Source: Kuschelorhynchus macadamiae | Taxonomy: Eukaryota > Arthropoda > Insecta > Coleoptera > Curculionidae | Direction of reading: 5' to 3' | DNA length: 64,000 bases | Assembly (NCBI GenBank): GCA_030620095.1 | Contig: JAUTXW010001632.1 | Location: 64,501 to 128,500, forward strand | In this document: in pieces, positions 22,094 to 32,176 of the stretch | Layout of the letters: every line of letters begins with the position of its first letter | Numbering within the stretch: position 1 is the first letter of the stretch | The notes under the pieces: generated by a model | Told to the model about the DNA's origin: nothing | The model's database searches: none | The model's input: only the letters and a program-made list of their open reading frames with translations | Made by a program: the position numbers and the translations under genes

Positions 22094-23327
22094 ACCCGAT
22101 CCAGAAAGCATTGTGTTCTCTAAAAAAGTATTACCTCTCATAATTTCTGAATTTACAGAAGAACCTAGTGTGATTTGAGCCTCTTCGTGTGGAATTTTAT
22201 GCATGTACGTGCAGATTAAATATCCAGTTAGGCCCTCTTTTTCGTCAAAAGTCAGTTTAAATAGTCTCTGGCATATAAGCAATGGAACAAACTTGGCGTG
22301 ATCATAATTCTGGATAATCCTGTGAATTTCTTTGTTTTGGTCCGTTATTAATTTTGTAAGCGCCGGACGTTTAATCCTAAGAGCCGGGCCAATAATAATT
22401 AAATTCGTTCCAGTAAGAGATCCGATAGACTCTTGCAATCTCTCCTTGTCAATTCTTTTTCCACTAACAGCATTCGATGTTCCCATGAAGACAAACACCC
22501 AGTCCTCCTTAGTAAGTCTCTCAGAAAAAAGATGACACATCTGAAGTTGATCCTCAAGAATAGACTTTGATTTCTGAGTTGATATCATAGCCCTTTTTGG
22601 TGAAATGTTTAAAATGATGAAAGTAACCCTGTATGTCATCACCAACTATCAAAATTTGAGGCTTTCTACGATAAGAATTGTTTTTTGAATTTAGAAAATC
22701 GTCGTGCTTGGCTGCAGTTGCTTCATGCTGAAATATTTCAATTTTCTGTTCATAGTCCTTAATCTGCAATTCTAGGCACTTTATAGAAATTAACATAGCC
22801 TCGTTAATTTTGGTGAGTTCAGTTACTCTGTCACTTAATTCGTTCTTAGCTTCAGTCAGTTTCGAAAGCTCATCTTTTGAGCGTTTCTCTTCGGATTTAA
22901 AATTCTGAATTTCGTCAGTCAGTCGGCAAATGTGTAGACTCTGTTTCTCCAGTTGAGATGCAAGTTCAGTTGACGCGTCAGTGGCCATATCTTCAAACAC
23001 TTGACTGTTACGCCTGATCCGTTCTATGTATACATCCCTCTCTTTAATTTCTTTTGTCAGATTTTTGATTTGCTCCAGAAATCCATTTTTTCCGTCATCG
23101 ACCCTTTGCTGAGCCTCCTGACAAACCAAAGAGCAATAGATTTTATAGCCACCAATTCTAACGACCTCCGTGAGCCTATTAAGGCAACTAGGGTGAAATA
23201 CACTGTTGCATACAACACAACAGTAGTTGCTAAATTCTTTATTTTTACAACATTCAAAAAATCTCATTTTGCGTAGAATGGCTATAAACCCAACGAAAAC
23301 ACAATGTAAGTACCTTAGATATGTCAC
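22091..23327 (-). pseudogene. LINE-A ORF1: PHD finger, coiled coil, SGNH/esterase-like domain
   Basis: The first frame (23327-22554; likely start MRFFECC about 23265) has a PHD-like finger: CCKNKEFSNYCCVVCNSVFH, PSC, and YCSLVC. A long coiled coil follows (LEQIKNLTKEIKERDVYIER through LTEAKNELSDRVTEL), then QILIVGDDIQGYF, corresponding to a GDS-like block I. After a frameshift inside the overlap 22554-22645 the second frame (22645-22091) goes on with DWVFVFMGTSNAVSG (block III position), TNLIIIGPALRIKRPALTKL, and a tail ending TMLSGSG. The same three-part order is found in LINE-E ORF1. The nucleophile Ser of a true esterase is replaced by Asp (GDD), so catalytic activity is doubtful in this copy. 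Likely role: an RNP protein of the retrotransposon. Confidence 0.8.
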
Positions 23328-23340
23328 TTACACAGTTTAA

Positions 23341-23929
23341 ATAAAATAAATTAAATATTTTTTTTTAAATCCAACATTTAAGGTTGTATCTGCTAATAGA
23401 CACCAATATTGGGTATTGCTAAAACTCTGCCAAAACGGAATAATAAAGTACAAGACTCTGATAAATCGAAATTTACAATATTATTGCTTATCAGTAAATT
23501 TGCATATTTTATGGCACTTTTTATGTTCTCTTCAGAGGATAAACTGAATATAGTTAGTGTCTCATTTCCTCAAATATTAAATTAATTTGTAAGTTAATGG
23601 CTTAGAAAATTATCAGGATACATAGAGTTTTCCACAAGCAACACATCAATACTAGACACATGTATTCTTTCAGAATTAACACCACCAAAAAACACCAAAA
23701 ACTGCACACCAGAACAAATGTTAACTCAAATATTGTATTGGTATTGAAAACTCAAGAACTACTCTGATTTTAATAAAGGAAGATAATGCAGACACCGCAT
23801 ATTTTTAGCTGAAACTCTAAAGTTTTAAGTTTAAAATTGGAGATGTCTTATTGTAAACACCATAGAGTTTTTTAATATATCTTATGGGAGTTCTACATTT
23901 AACCCTAAATATACAAAAAGTATTGATTG
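23341..23929. other. AT-rich intron-like spacer
   Basis: No gene recognised. It lies between the 5' end of the long LINE-A copy and a LINE-A relic, on the downstream side of the splice donor at 24467, so it is probably intron of the minus-strand gene at 24468-25480. Confidence 0.4.
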
Positions 23930-24425
23930 ATTGATAACTGTAGAATCAAGGTTGTCTGAAGCAAAATTGGAGGACACATAATCTATTAATGTAGCTGAGT
24001 GTAGAGTAATTCGAGTGGGTTATGTAACATGCATTTTTAAATTAAACAAAAGCAACAAATTGTTTAAAGTTTGAAAATTAGGATTAGAAGGGGAAAAATA
24101 ATTAACACAATTACCCTAGCATTTAATGGCAGTTGAGAGAGTATTGTTGTGCCATTTTAGTTGACCAAACAAACAATTACCTGAAGCTCTATAAAGCCCA
24201 AAAATAAATAAATTCAATTCTGAAGAAAAATAATTAGGTAAACCAATTATTGATTTCCAAGTTTGATTAAGGTTTGGTAAAAACCATTATAATTGTAAAA
24301 TATAGCTTCATTAAAAGAATAAATTAAGACATTTCTTGTAACTACATATATTTAAAGGGACACAAGTTTTTCTAATTTTGCAATAAGACTTCGGAGATTT
24401 TTTAAACTCAGAACATTCTCTATTT
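23930..24425 (-). pseudogene. LINE-A endonuclease relic in an intron
   Basis: Reading leftward from 24425: NVLSLKNLRSLIAKLEKLVSL corresponds to the ORF2 start of LINE-A (MVLNIQSIRNKINELELFL). Next come LNLFIFGLYRASGN (LNLFIVCLYRPPN), FQTLNNLLLLFNLKMHV, and TRITLHSATLIDYVSSNF (TRITGHSATILDYLCSN). Stops and shifts are frequent and the copy is old. It sits 40 bp beyond the splice donor of the host exon, so it is an intronic insertion. It was found by comparison within the window and is too broken to form a long ORF. Confidence 0.72.
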
Positions 24426-24467
24426 ACTTACTATTCAAATTATATTGAATTAATGACCAGAACTTAC

Positions 24468-25480
24468 TTGTTAACATCATTAGCATGTTCCACTTCTCCT
24501 GCACCTGCAATGGCCTGCACTACATCTTCCTTATTTGATTTATTGGGTTGAGTATCAGAATCAACATTTTTTGTTTCTGGAACTAGTGGTATCTGATTAC
24601 CTGATTCTTTTTTAGCACCTATAGGATTCAAACTTATATTATCCAAAGGATGATCTACTAGAGGCTGATTGGGGTCATGTGCATTATTTGAATTTTGCTC
24701 ATCATTAACAGTCTCTTTAGGCTTCTGAACTTGCTTTTCAGAAGATAGGCCACTTAGCTTATGATCTTGTTCCACATGTACATTATCACCCCCCATGTTA
24801 ACTGCACTTGCATTTAAGAAAGGGATATCTTTAGTATCACTTAAAGACTCTTTTCCATTAGATTGAGGTTCATTTCCAGGATTCAAACTTTTATGAGCTT
24901 TCAGCAATACATTTTTATAATTTGAAATAAATTTGTTGACTTCAAATAATGCAAAATAATATGAAAATTTACACACATCGCTTACAGTTGTTTTACTTTG
25001 TTCAAGTTCTGTGCAAGTTACGATGCAATTAGATGGTGCTAGAATGTCTGAAATATTGTGTTCAATTGTCTTCAAAGTTGAAATACTGTTGTTACCTAAA
25101 CATATTTTTTCAGTGTTGTAATCCTTAACAGTAGCTATCGTAGGTATCAGAGAACCTTTAAAATTAGCCATTTGATCTCCAAATTGTGTACAAAATGATA
25201 ATAAGCTTTCATACAACAATATACATTGGGCACTTGCTTGACTCTCCTTAGTTAAAGTATTTGTGGCATTTATTACCGTCCAGTTCACACATTTAGTGCT
25301 AAATATATCCTTCAAATTTTCCTTTAAGGCGGTTTTTTCTAGCTGGGGGCACCGATAAACTAAATGTTCATACATTGTCCTTCGATCATTATCATCCGAT
25401 TTAACTGGACTACAGAAATTGGGTATAAATTCGGAGAACAACAACAAAAATGTCCACGTATTCAGTACTTGCCTAAACAT
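24468..25480 (-). CDS. 5' exon of a secreted or type I membrane protein, cysteine-rich N-terminal domain
   Basis: This is the clearest host gene. ATG 25480 starts a signal peptide (basic FRQ, hydrophobic TWTFLLLF, likely cut near NFCS). Residues about 30-190 form a domain with eight cysteines (RC, KC, QC, FC, IC, NC, TC, VC) and several N-glycosylation sequons (NWT, NAT, NNS, NIS). Residues about 200-335 are hydrophilic, rich in Asn, Ser, Glu and Lys, and likely disordered. The frame runs on only three bases past a perfect donor (AA|GTAAGT at 24467), so the mature protein continues in a downstream exon that I could not find; a membrane segment may be there. The layout resembles insect proteins annotated as trans-Golgi network TGN38-like, but that is a guess. 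The intron downstream is filled with LINEs. Confidence 0.72.
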
Positions 25481-25744
25481 TGTTAATTATTTCTGTAGTT
25501 TAAGTCATATATTAGATAGGTAAAATTTTCGATAAATTTAATATTTGCCGAATTATAATATATTATAGCAACGCCCGGATATATTTATTGTTTAGCTTGA
25601 TTGATTAGTCCAAGCGTTTCATATTTCACGCACACATCGTATAAAATTGTTTGTGTTTGAATTGAAAATTAAAACTAAAGCAAAAATCATTGACACTTGA
25701 CAGTCAACAAAAGACACTCAGCTGACACTGCAGACAGATGACAG
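25481..25744. promoter_or_regulatory. 5' UTR and promoter region of the secreted-protein gene
   Basis: Sequence upstream of ATG 25480 on the minus strand. No TATA box can be assigned with confidence; the tract is AT-rich with a few CpGs (AACGCCCGG, CACGCACACATCG). The assignment rests only on position. Confidence 0.3.
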
Positions 25745-25870
25745 AGTGATTTTTCTTCTCGGCTCAAGTCCAAGGCCCATAGGTTGCCTCGGGCGATCTT
25801 GCCCTATCCCAACTCGGTGTGAGCGATCTACGTCACTCGGCGACCGCCTTGCTTTCGCGCGGCATTGTCC
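25745..25870. other. Short GC- and CpG-rich island
   Basis: About 125 bp with dense CpGs (CTCGGGCGATC, CACTCGGCGACCGCC, TCGCGCGGC) in otherwise very AT-rich surroundings. It contains a perfect GGGC-N6-GCCC stem (about 25789-25802). The frame across it on the minus strand shows no known domain. It could be a promoter CpG cluster for a divergent transcript or a fragment of a GC-rich repeat or small RNA; I could not place it. Confidence 0.35.
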
Positions 25871-26451
25871 ATATCTCTTCTCTGTGCGTTTAATTACATA
25901 TATTAATCTTTTTTTGTACAAAATTGAAACTTTTTTGTTCAAGATATAAGTTATCATAATTTTTAACTTACGTTTAGGGGATGTTGGTTCAAATTTTAAC
26001 CCAAGTTTTGTTGCCGAGTTAATTTCAAAAAGTTCGCATCGTATTTGAAAAAAAATATGATGTATTTTTAAAGTCTCAAAAAATATTCTTGTAAAAAGTT
26101 TTAGCATGACAAATAGTTGAATAACTTTAGAAAATGGACATTTTTTATACAAGGTCTCCCAGTAGTGTGTTCTCGATTTTAGTGATAATGGTTAGAGATA
26201 GAGAAAAGGTTTAAATATAAATATTAATATATACGATGACTTATATACCTCCCTAAATAGTTTTTCATATATGAAACATATTATTTTTTATTATATATTT
26301 GAATTGTATCTAAAATTCTACGTCTACTTCGTGTATTGTCCAGAGGCATAAGTTTAATTGTTTTCGAGATATTGACATTTAAAAACTGGGATTTTCAATT
26401 TTGAATTGCTGTAGAGTCTAAACTAAACGGTTCAAATTAGTTTGAAGTTTA

Positions 26452-26579
26452 CTTAACGCAAAGCAATGGTTACGGTTATATTTTTGCCACCATCCGTATG
26501 AGTTTCCGCTAGCCGTCGAAAAGATGGCGGTCTTTAACTTTGACGGAAGCGGCTCGCGAAAACCGACGTTTGCGTTAAG
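26452..26579. repeat. 11-bp perfect inverted repeat bounding a GC-richer 128-bp segment
   Basis: CTTAACGCAAA at 26452-26462 is inverted as TTTGCGTTAAG at 26569-26579. The enclosed segment also holds a weaker internal pairing (CCGCTAGCCGTC against GACGGAAGCGGC). No coding potential. It could be a foldback mini-element; no target-site duplication was identified. Confidence 0.5.
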
Positions 26580-26750
26580 CTGCTACCAATGAAATTATTG
26601 GATTTAAGAGGGCCTGTTAAAACATTCGTCCTTCGTAATACATTTGACATTAATAAATGCTTGTAGGAGTTTTGAGTATTTTCAACCCAATTAACAGGCT
26701 TTAAGCCTGGGTTATAGATTGAAAAAGTTTGCGTCTTACGTCGTCCGTTT

Positions 26751-26780
26751 GAGCTAAGCGTTTACGCTGGTTCTTAGCTC
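26751..26780. repeat. 8-bp stem hairpin
   Basis: GAGCTAAG (26751-26758) and CTTAGCTC (26773-26780) are perfectly complementary around a 14-nt loop. The phrase TTATAGATT(G/A)AA lies on both sides, so this may be part of a small repeat. Nothing else was recognised between 26580 and 27641 apart from short GCTGCTATTT-like repeats at 27170-27230. Confidence 0.4.
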
Positions 26781-27641
26781 GTCTTATAGATTAAACACGT
26801 TAGCGTAACCTTACTTTTATGTTTATATTTATCGCCTTTTTGTGTAATGCAATTTTAATTGTTTTAATTAATAACCCATTAGGGTATTTAAAAAAACTAA
26901 ATAAATAACACTATAAAACTCTGAAAACTAATAATTTTCTTGGAAATAGAACTAAAACGAAAACTCCTCGAAAAAACAAATATGTAATATCACAAAAACA
27001 AAACTAACTACTTCTGCCGATTTACTACAGCATGGCAGCCTTCGACCTTGATTTACCAAGAAATAGCTGCTTGTTTGCCGTCGATCCAAATCTGCTGTGC
27101 AACTGAGCGTGAGAAATAACTACGGGGGATACGGCGACGGGCGAATTGCGAACTCCGGCAAAAACTGCTTTTTTGAAGCAGCTATTTGAAAGCTGCTATT
27201 TCAAAGTAGCAATAACTGCTTCGACTGCTATTTGGCTTTGGCGCACATTTGCAAATATATAAATATGGTTAAATGTCAGTGCAATTCAGCTATTCATTAC
27301 TAGGGCTCCTATATATGAAGCTTAGATTAAGTACACAGGAAGATACATAACAACACAATAAAACGTGACTGAGTGATCATTTTCCCCCAAAACCGCCTCG
27401 TAAACATATGTTTGTTTATAAAATCCCCATTTGTAGATTAGTTTTATATTCTATTGCCTTCCGGTGCTAATTAAATCAGTTTGAAATGCATGGTGGAAAT
27501 CAATTAAAAAGCAAGGTGGCAATGTCACTGATGTCTGTGATATTGACTCCGTAGATAGGTTAGCGTGTTTTCAAGTTTTCTTGCGTTTTTTCTAGTGTTT
27601 GTAGTTTTTGTGAACAATTAAATCCTATTTATAGCCTCATA

Positions 27642-28064
27642 ATGACTAAACAGTGCACTGTTTGTGGTCAAATGCGGAAAACTGGAGCGCGTTTACCTTT
27701 CTACAGGTAAGTTCCATTGTCGGCACATAGCGTTAAATTGGGAACTTTAAAAATAAAGTAATATTTTAATTCTTATGTTTTCAATTATAGGTATCCCAAT
27801 GATGTAAGAACTTTATTACGAGTATGCTGCCGTATCTGTAAATAAGGCTTTTAAATCCTATCAATTTTAGATTTCCTGGAGATATGGAAAGGAAACAGTG
27901 ATGGTAAAGAGCTTTGAATATGGATAGTGTTAAAAGATGGAATTTTGTGTGTTCGAGACATTTTCAACCCAACGATTTTTGTTATAAAGTAATCAGGTCG
28001 TAAAGTATTAAAAGTCAATACAGTTCCTATTTTGGGCCAGGAATTTGCTGCAGATAAGATCCAG
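27642..28064 (+). pseudogene. THAP zinc-finger exons, decayed
   Basis: Exon 1 (27642-27706) starts MTKQCTVCGQMRKTG with the first two zinc ligands (C-x2-C) and ends in a perfect donor, CTACAG|GTAAGT. An exon at 27871-28064 (acceptor CAATTTTAG, donor CCAG|GTTAGT) continues FPGDMERK and, later, RWNFVCSRHFQPNDF with the Cys and His ligands of the C2CH THAP module. TGA and TAA occur in frame just after ERKQ. The terminal THAP segment (GRKVLKVNTVPILG) is one frame off. A second possible acceptor at 27791 opens RYPNDV, which looks like a duplicate of the same exon start. THAP domains bind DNA and occur in host regulators and P-element transposases. With two stops and one shift this copy is unlikely to make a full finger. 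Confidence 0.75.
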
Positions 28065-29930
28065 GTTAGTAGTTATAACACAGTATGAGCTACATAAAAT
28101 CAAATTGACCATTGTTGTTTGTATGATTTACCTATATGATACTAAAGTGTCCCGAAAATCTCTAAAATTTAATGTTTTATTTCTTTTGAAGGTTGTTGTA
28201 CTAAATCCTGTTTCAAGTTTTTTATAAGACCCTCTACTAGTAAGGATAGAATTTTATAGAGCACCATGCTGCTATTCCCAAAAACTAATTTTAAAAAGTA
28301 CCTTGTTGGTTTTTTTTGATGTGGTATAGTAATTAGTTTTCTACCTTACTTTTTCATTGAATACTGTTTTCTTTTTATAATATTTTGCTATGTCTTTTTT
28401 TGCAAAAAAAAATAAAAAAAAAAACAATGTACATTTTCTAAAATTAAATAGTGCTTGTGCTTCCGAGAGTAGTTAGTTTCTAGCAAAAAAGTCGTATGCA
28501 ACCTTGATAGTATATGTATATACTACTAGAATACTATAAAAGTAAACTAGCTTCGGTTTTGGAATCATGTCGAAACGATATAAGTAAGGAAAAGTTGTTT
28601 AAGAGAAGGTAATGACTAATATATATTTTAGACTAATAGAAAAAAAATGGCACAGATTACACTTGTCAGATGGGAATCTTCTCGATAAAAAGCGGGACCA
28701 ACTTTTATCGTTTTTCCAGCTGGCTAGCGCACCAGTCGTCAATACAATCCTTACTACAGCGCGGGGGTGGCTGTTCCGCCGCAGTCACGTCTGGTAGGTG
28801 TAATTTGTGAAATTGGTTGTTTTCAATTTTTTTTTATGTTTGTAAATTTTTTTTAAATAACCTAGTTTTTGGAAGTTTGAAAACATACATGTTTTTAACT
28901 TTTGGTTATTAAAAAAAACAAAGGCACTTTATTCCAGCATATGTTTAATAATTTTTTTAGACACTGTATAAAATTTGTACAAAATAAGAATATTTTCAAG
29001 GGTTTCAAAATAAGCTGTTGTTTTTATAAAAAAAGATTTTTTTTGTTTTTGTTAATCAATCAATAAAAAATGGACAATTTTTGGTATTTCTATCTTAAGT
29101 TATTCAAATACAGTTGTAGCTAATAAATGGAACGCATGATACTTTAGCTCCCTAATACAGCAAACTTGTTGATTTTCATTTTGGAAATATTAGGCATTTT
29201 TAAACCCGTTTACTTTCTATATTTATGAAACAAAAGTTGCAATTTTATTTAAATAACTTAAGTTTGCTTGCTAAAAATTGCAAATTCGATATGTGTAATT
29301 ATCATTCAGAGAGCTTTAAGCAGTACGATGACAACTTTGTAATAAACAAAATTGAAAAAAAAAATTTAAGAAGTTTAACATTTACATGTTATTTACTATG
29401 TTTCCAGTAGTGATAAACTACTCAGCATAAAGTTATAAAAAACATTAAAATGGTTCTATGAGAGCATATAAATGACAAATAATGAACAATTTTTCGCAAT
29501 TCTATCCTAAATTATTTAAATTAATTTGGAGCTAATAAATGGAACTCTTGATACAGAAAATTTCTTTTTTAAGCTTTTATAAGTAATACGTTCTATTTTT
29601 ATGAAAAATTGTTCGATATGTGCATTTATCAATCAGGGAGCTTTAAACAGACCAATGACAACTTTGTAATAAACATCATACGAAAACAAATTTTATGTAG
29701 TTTCAAATATACGTGTGATTTCCAACAGTGATTAACTACCCAGCATAACAAAGATATAAATTATTAAAATAGTTCTATAAGAGCCTAGTTTAAAGCATTT
29801 AAATTTTATCATTTCTTAGGTCAGCAGTTATTACATCAAAGATGCTTTAAACTATATGCTCTCATCTCTTCACTAATTTCTAGGCAATAATTATACAATA
29901 ATGTGTACTTAAACATATTTCATTTTTTAG
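28065..29930. other. Intron-like AT-rich region of the THAP locus
   Basis: No further exon recognised. A GC-richer patch at 28660-28790 (GCTAGCGCACCAGTCGTC, GCGCGGGGGTGG) has an open frame but no domain I know. The region contains the tandem duplication listed separately. Confidence 0.35.
29060..29790 (+). repeat. Diverged tandem duplication, about 400 and 325 bp units
   Basis: Unit 1 (29060-29465) and unit 2 (29466-29790) share a series of phrases in the same order: AATTTTT(G/C)G-ATTCTATC, AGCTAATAAATGGAAC, CGATATGTG, GAGCTTTAA(G/A)CAG, ATGACAACTTTGTAATAAAC, GTGATTA/ATAAACTAC, CAGCATAA and TGGTTCTAT(G/A)AGAGC. It is an old direct duplication inside the putative THAP intron. Confidence 0.7.
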
Positions 29931-30105
29931 ATCCAAAGATAGTTCAACTACAACTGTTACAGAAATATCCTTGGAACATCTGAATCTACACGGTCGATTA
30001 CTCCCGGAAAATTTGATCAAGTTGGATGATTTTTTTAAGAAGTATATAGAGCATTGCCAGGGACATCCCACAACCAGTATATTAAATAAATATGGAATGG
30101 CATGA
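29931..30105 (+). CDS. Candidate terminal exon of the THAP locus
   Basis: An acceptor-like tract (ATTTCATTTTTTAG) at 29930 is followed by an open frame of 58 codons starting SKDSSTTTVTEISLEHLNLH and ending LNKYGMA and TGA at 30103. Its length, codon quality and acceptor suggest a real last exon. No domain is recognised. Whether it belongs to the THAP exons 2 kb upstream cannot be proven from sequence. Downstream there is no clear poly(A) signal cluster before 30250. Confidence 0.4.
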
Positions 30106-30860
30106 TGGTGTCATTTTAAAAATTTTTCTTATAGAACTGTTGAATCATAATTAACCAAAAAAAGTAATTTGGGTATGCCTGGAGGTGCATTTCCGTCTTA
30201 ATGAGTCATTTTTTATCAAGTCAAGCTATTTCGATAGTAAATTGTTAATTTTAATGAATGTTAATAATATTATGTGATTTTATTCTAGAAACAAAGTTCA
30301 GTTCTACTAGTTATTTTCATTTTTGCTAATTTGTATTAATGATTTTCATAAATATGATATAGATTTGTATAGTAATCATGAGTTTAGTAAAATTTTCGGA
30401 ATTCGGTACTTGTTTCGTTTATTAGGGACGTTCGACATTTTAACCTAGATTTTGAAAACTTTGAGCCTGACCTTTAAAATAACACTTCAAATAAACATTT
30501 TTAAACTCATTGACTAGGAGAAGGTACACAAAAACACTGATTAATTTCTGTGCGACGTGTAGGATATATACTATTGTATTATTAGCTATTGCTTGATTTT
30601 ATCTGTAAAGTATTTAAGATTCTCTGGTGTTTATGTACACACAGAAAAATTTCTTCTGGGAAGAAAAGGATTTTTCTTCAAAACATAGTTTTTTATTCAA
30701 AACAACTTATTTTGAGGGAAAGCAATATTCTTTATTAAAGAAATAATATTGCCTTATTCTCGGAAAATATTATTCTTAAAATATATTATTATAGCAAGGA
30801 TATATTCTAAAAGAAACACACAGGTTCTTTTGAAGCAAAAACTGTGTCATTCTTATTATG

Positions 30861-30895
<35 letters not shown>
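30861..30895 (+). repeat. Poly(A) run of 35
   Basis: Uninterrupted A run. It could be the tail of a retroposed sequence on the plus strand or a simple repeat; no retroposon body was recognised upstream. Confidence 0.9.
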
Positions 30896-30897
<2 letters not shown>

Positions 30898-31217
30898 TTT
30901 ATCTTATATGGAAACTGAAATCAAAACACTACTCTTAAGAAAAACATAAAATTAGTTTCTGTTTTTATTTAAGAAAACTTTTTTTTTCTTACGTGTTACC
31001 TAGTTTGATTTTGTAGACCCACTTTTTTTCTGTCTGATATACTGTCTAAAAAGGCATTATCTGTTATACTTCATGCTTTAAAACTTATAGACTTGTTATT
31101 CTTTTAGTAGAGGTAGCATTAGAGGTAACTTGGCTGTGAAAGTGGGGTAAACCATTCATAAATACATTTTGGTCTGTTCACACAATTAAACAAATAATTT
31201 CGACTTGTACAATGTTT

Positions 31218-31381
<164 letters not shown>

Positions 31382-32161
31382 AATAAAAGGAGCCTTTTTC
31401 AAATTACAAAAAAGAGTGTGTTATATACCTTTTTTCCTCTCCCATATATGAATTTATTTGTAGTTTAGAAAAACCCATTACTTTTTTTTGCAAGAAAAGA
31501 CAGCACTTTCTACCTATCAATTTTCTCGTGCCTCAATATATTTTTTAGTTATTCTTGTATCTGTGTATCAAATGTAAGGTTTCTAAAAGTTGCATTAGTT
31601 TTATGCACTTTTTAACTAGTAAATACCAGTAAATTAAATGTATATGTTTATTTATTTATTAAAAGGAAACTGTCTCGCTTTTAGTTCTTGTTTTAAAAAA
31701 TTAAGAGAGAACACTCTAAAAGAGTGTAAATCACATTTGTATATAAAACCTTTCTACTTAAATTGGTACATTGTAATGATAAAAAATAGAAAGTACATTA
31801 TGAACTTCCAAAATGTGCCAACAATATTATGTAGAGTACGTATTTTATCATGAGTTTAGGTCAAGTTTTCAATACCTTCACATTTTGCCATCAAAATATA
31901 TGAAATCTAAAGTCATTTTAAAATGTAAAGGAGTGTATCTAGGTCTTGTAAAACATGCCCTCCAAATAGATTCCGATAAATTGAAGTTTTCAAATTAATA
32001 TCTTATATCTTTAAACGACATAATTGTACTGTTTACCTATAATCACATCGAAAAACCCAGTGAAAAAAATCTATCACTCCAGATATTTAAATATTTTTAT
32101 CCATTCAGACATAATTTCACTCCGCCTATGGTTCATGTTTATAAATAGCAATTTGTAAATA

Positions 32162-32176
32162 AACACGTTATACTCC
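32162..32176. repeat. Left 15-bp target-site duplication
   Basis: AACACGTTATACTCC here is repeated exactly at 32746-32760, flanking the GC-rich insertion. Confidence 0.75.

Larger units (their letters stand above)
16063..23340 (-). mobile_element. LINE-A, full-length copy split by nested LINE-B
   Basis: Minus-strand order: ORF1 (23327-22091), ORF2 endonuclease and linker (22091-21026), nested plus-strand LINE-B (about 18042-21026), then ORF2 linker end, RT and C-terminus (18041-16353), 3' UTR and (AAAGTC)n tail. The linker block KQKESW at 21040 is continued by IVNDLIGG at about 18030 once the insert is removed. A 4-bp AATT is shared by the two flanks. Without the insert the element is about 4.3 kb. 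ORF1 and ORF2 each carry frameshifts, so the copy is inactive, but it is the only complete LINE-A in the window and defines the family. Confidence 0.87.

Noticed and set aside
25718..26152. 144-codon minus-strand frame across the CpG-rich block
   Set aside because: Its N-terminal part is low-complexity Lys/Phe/Ile and the Arg/Pro-rich end reflects the CpG block; no domain is visible.
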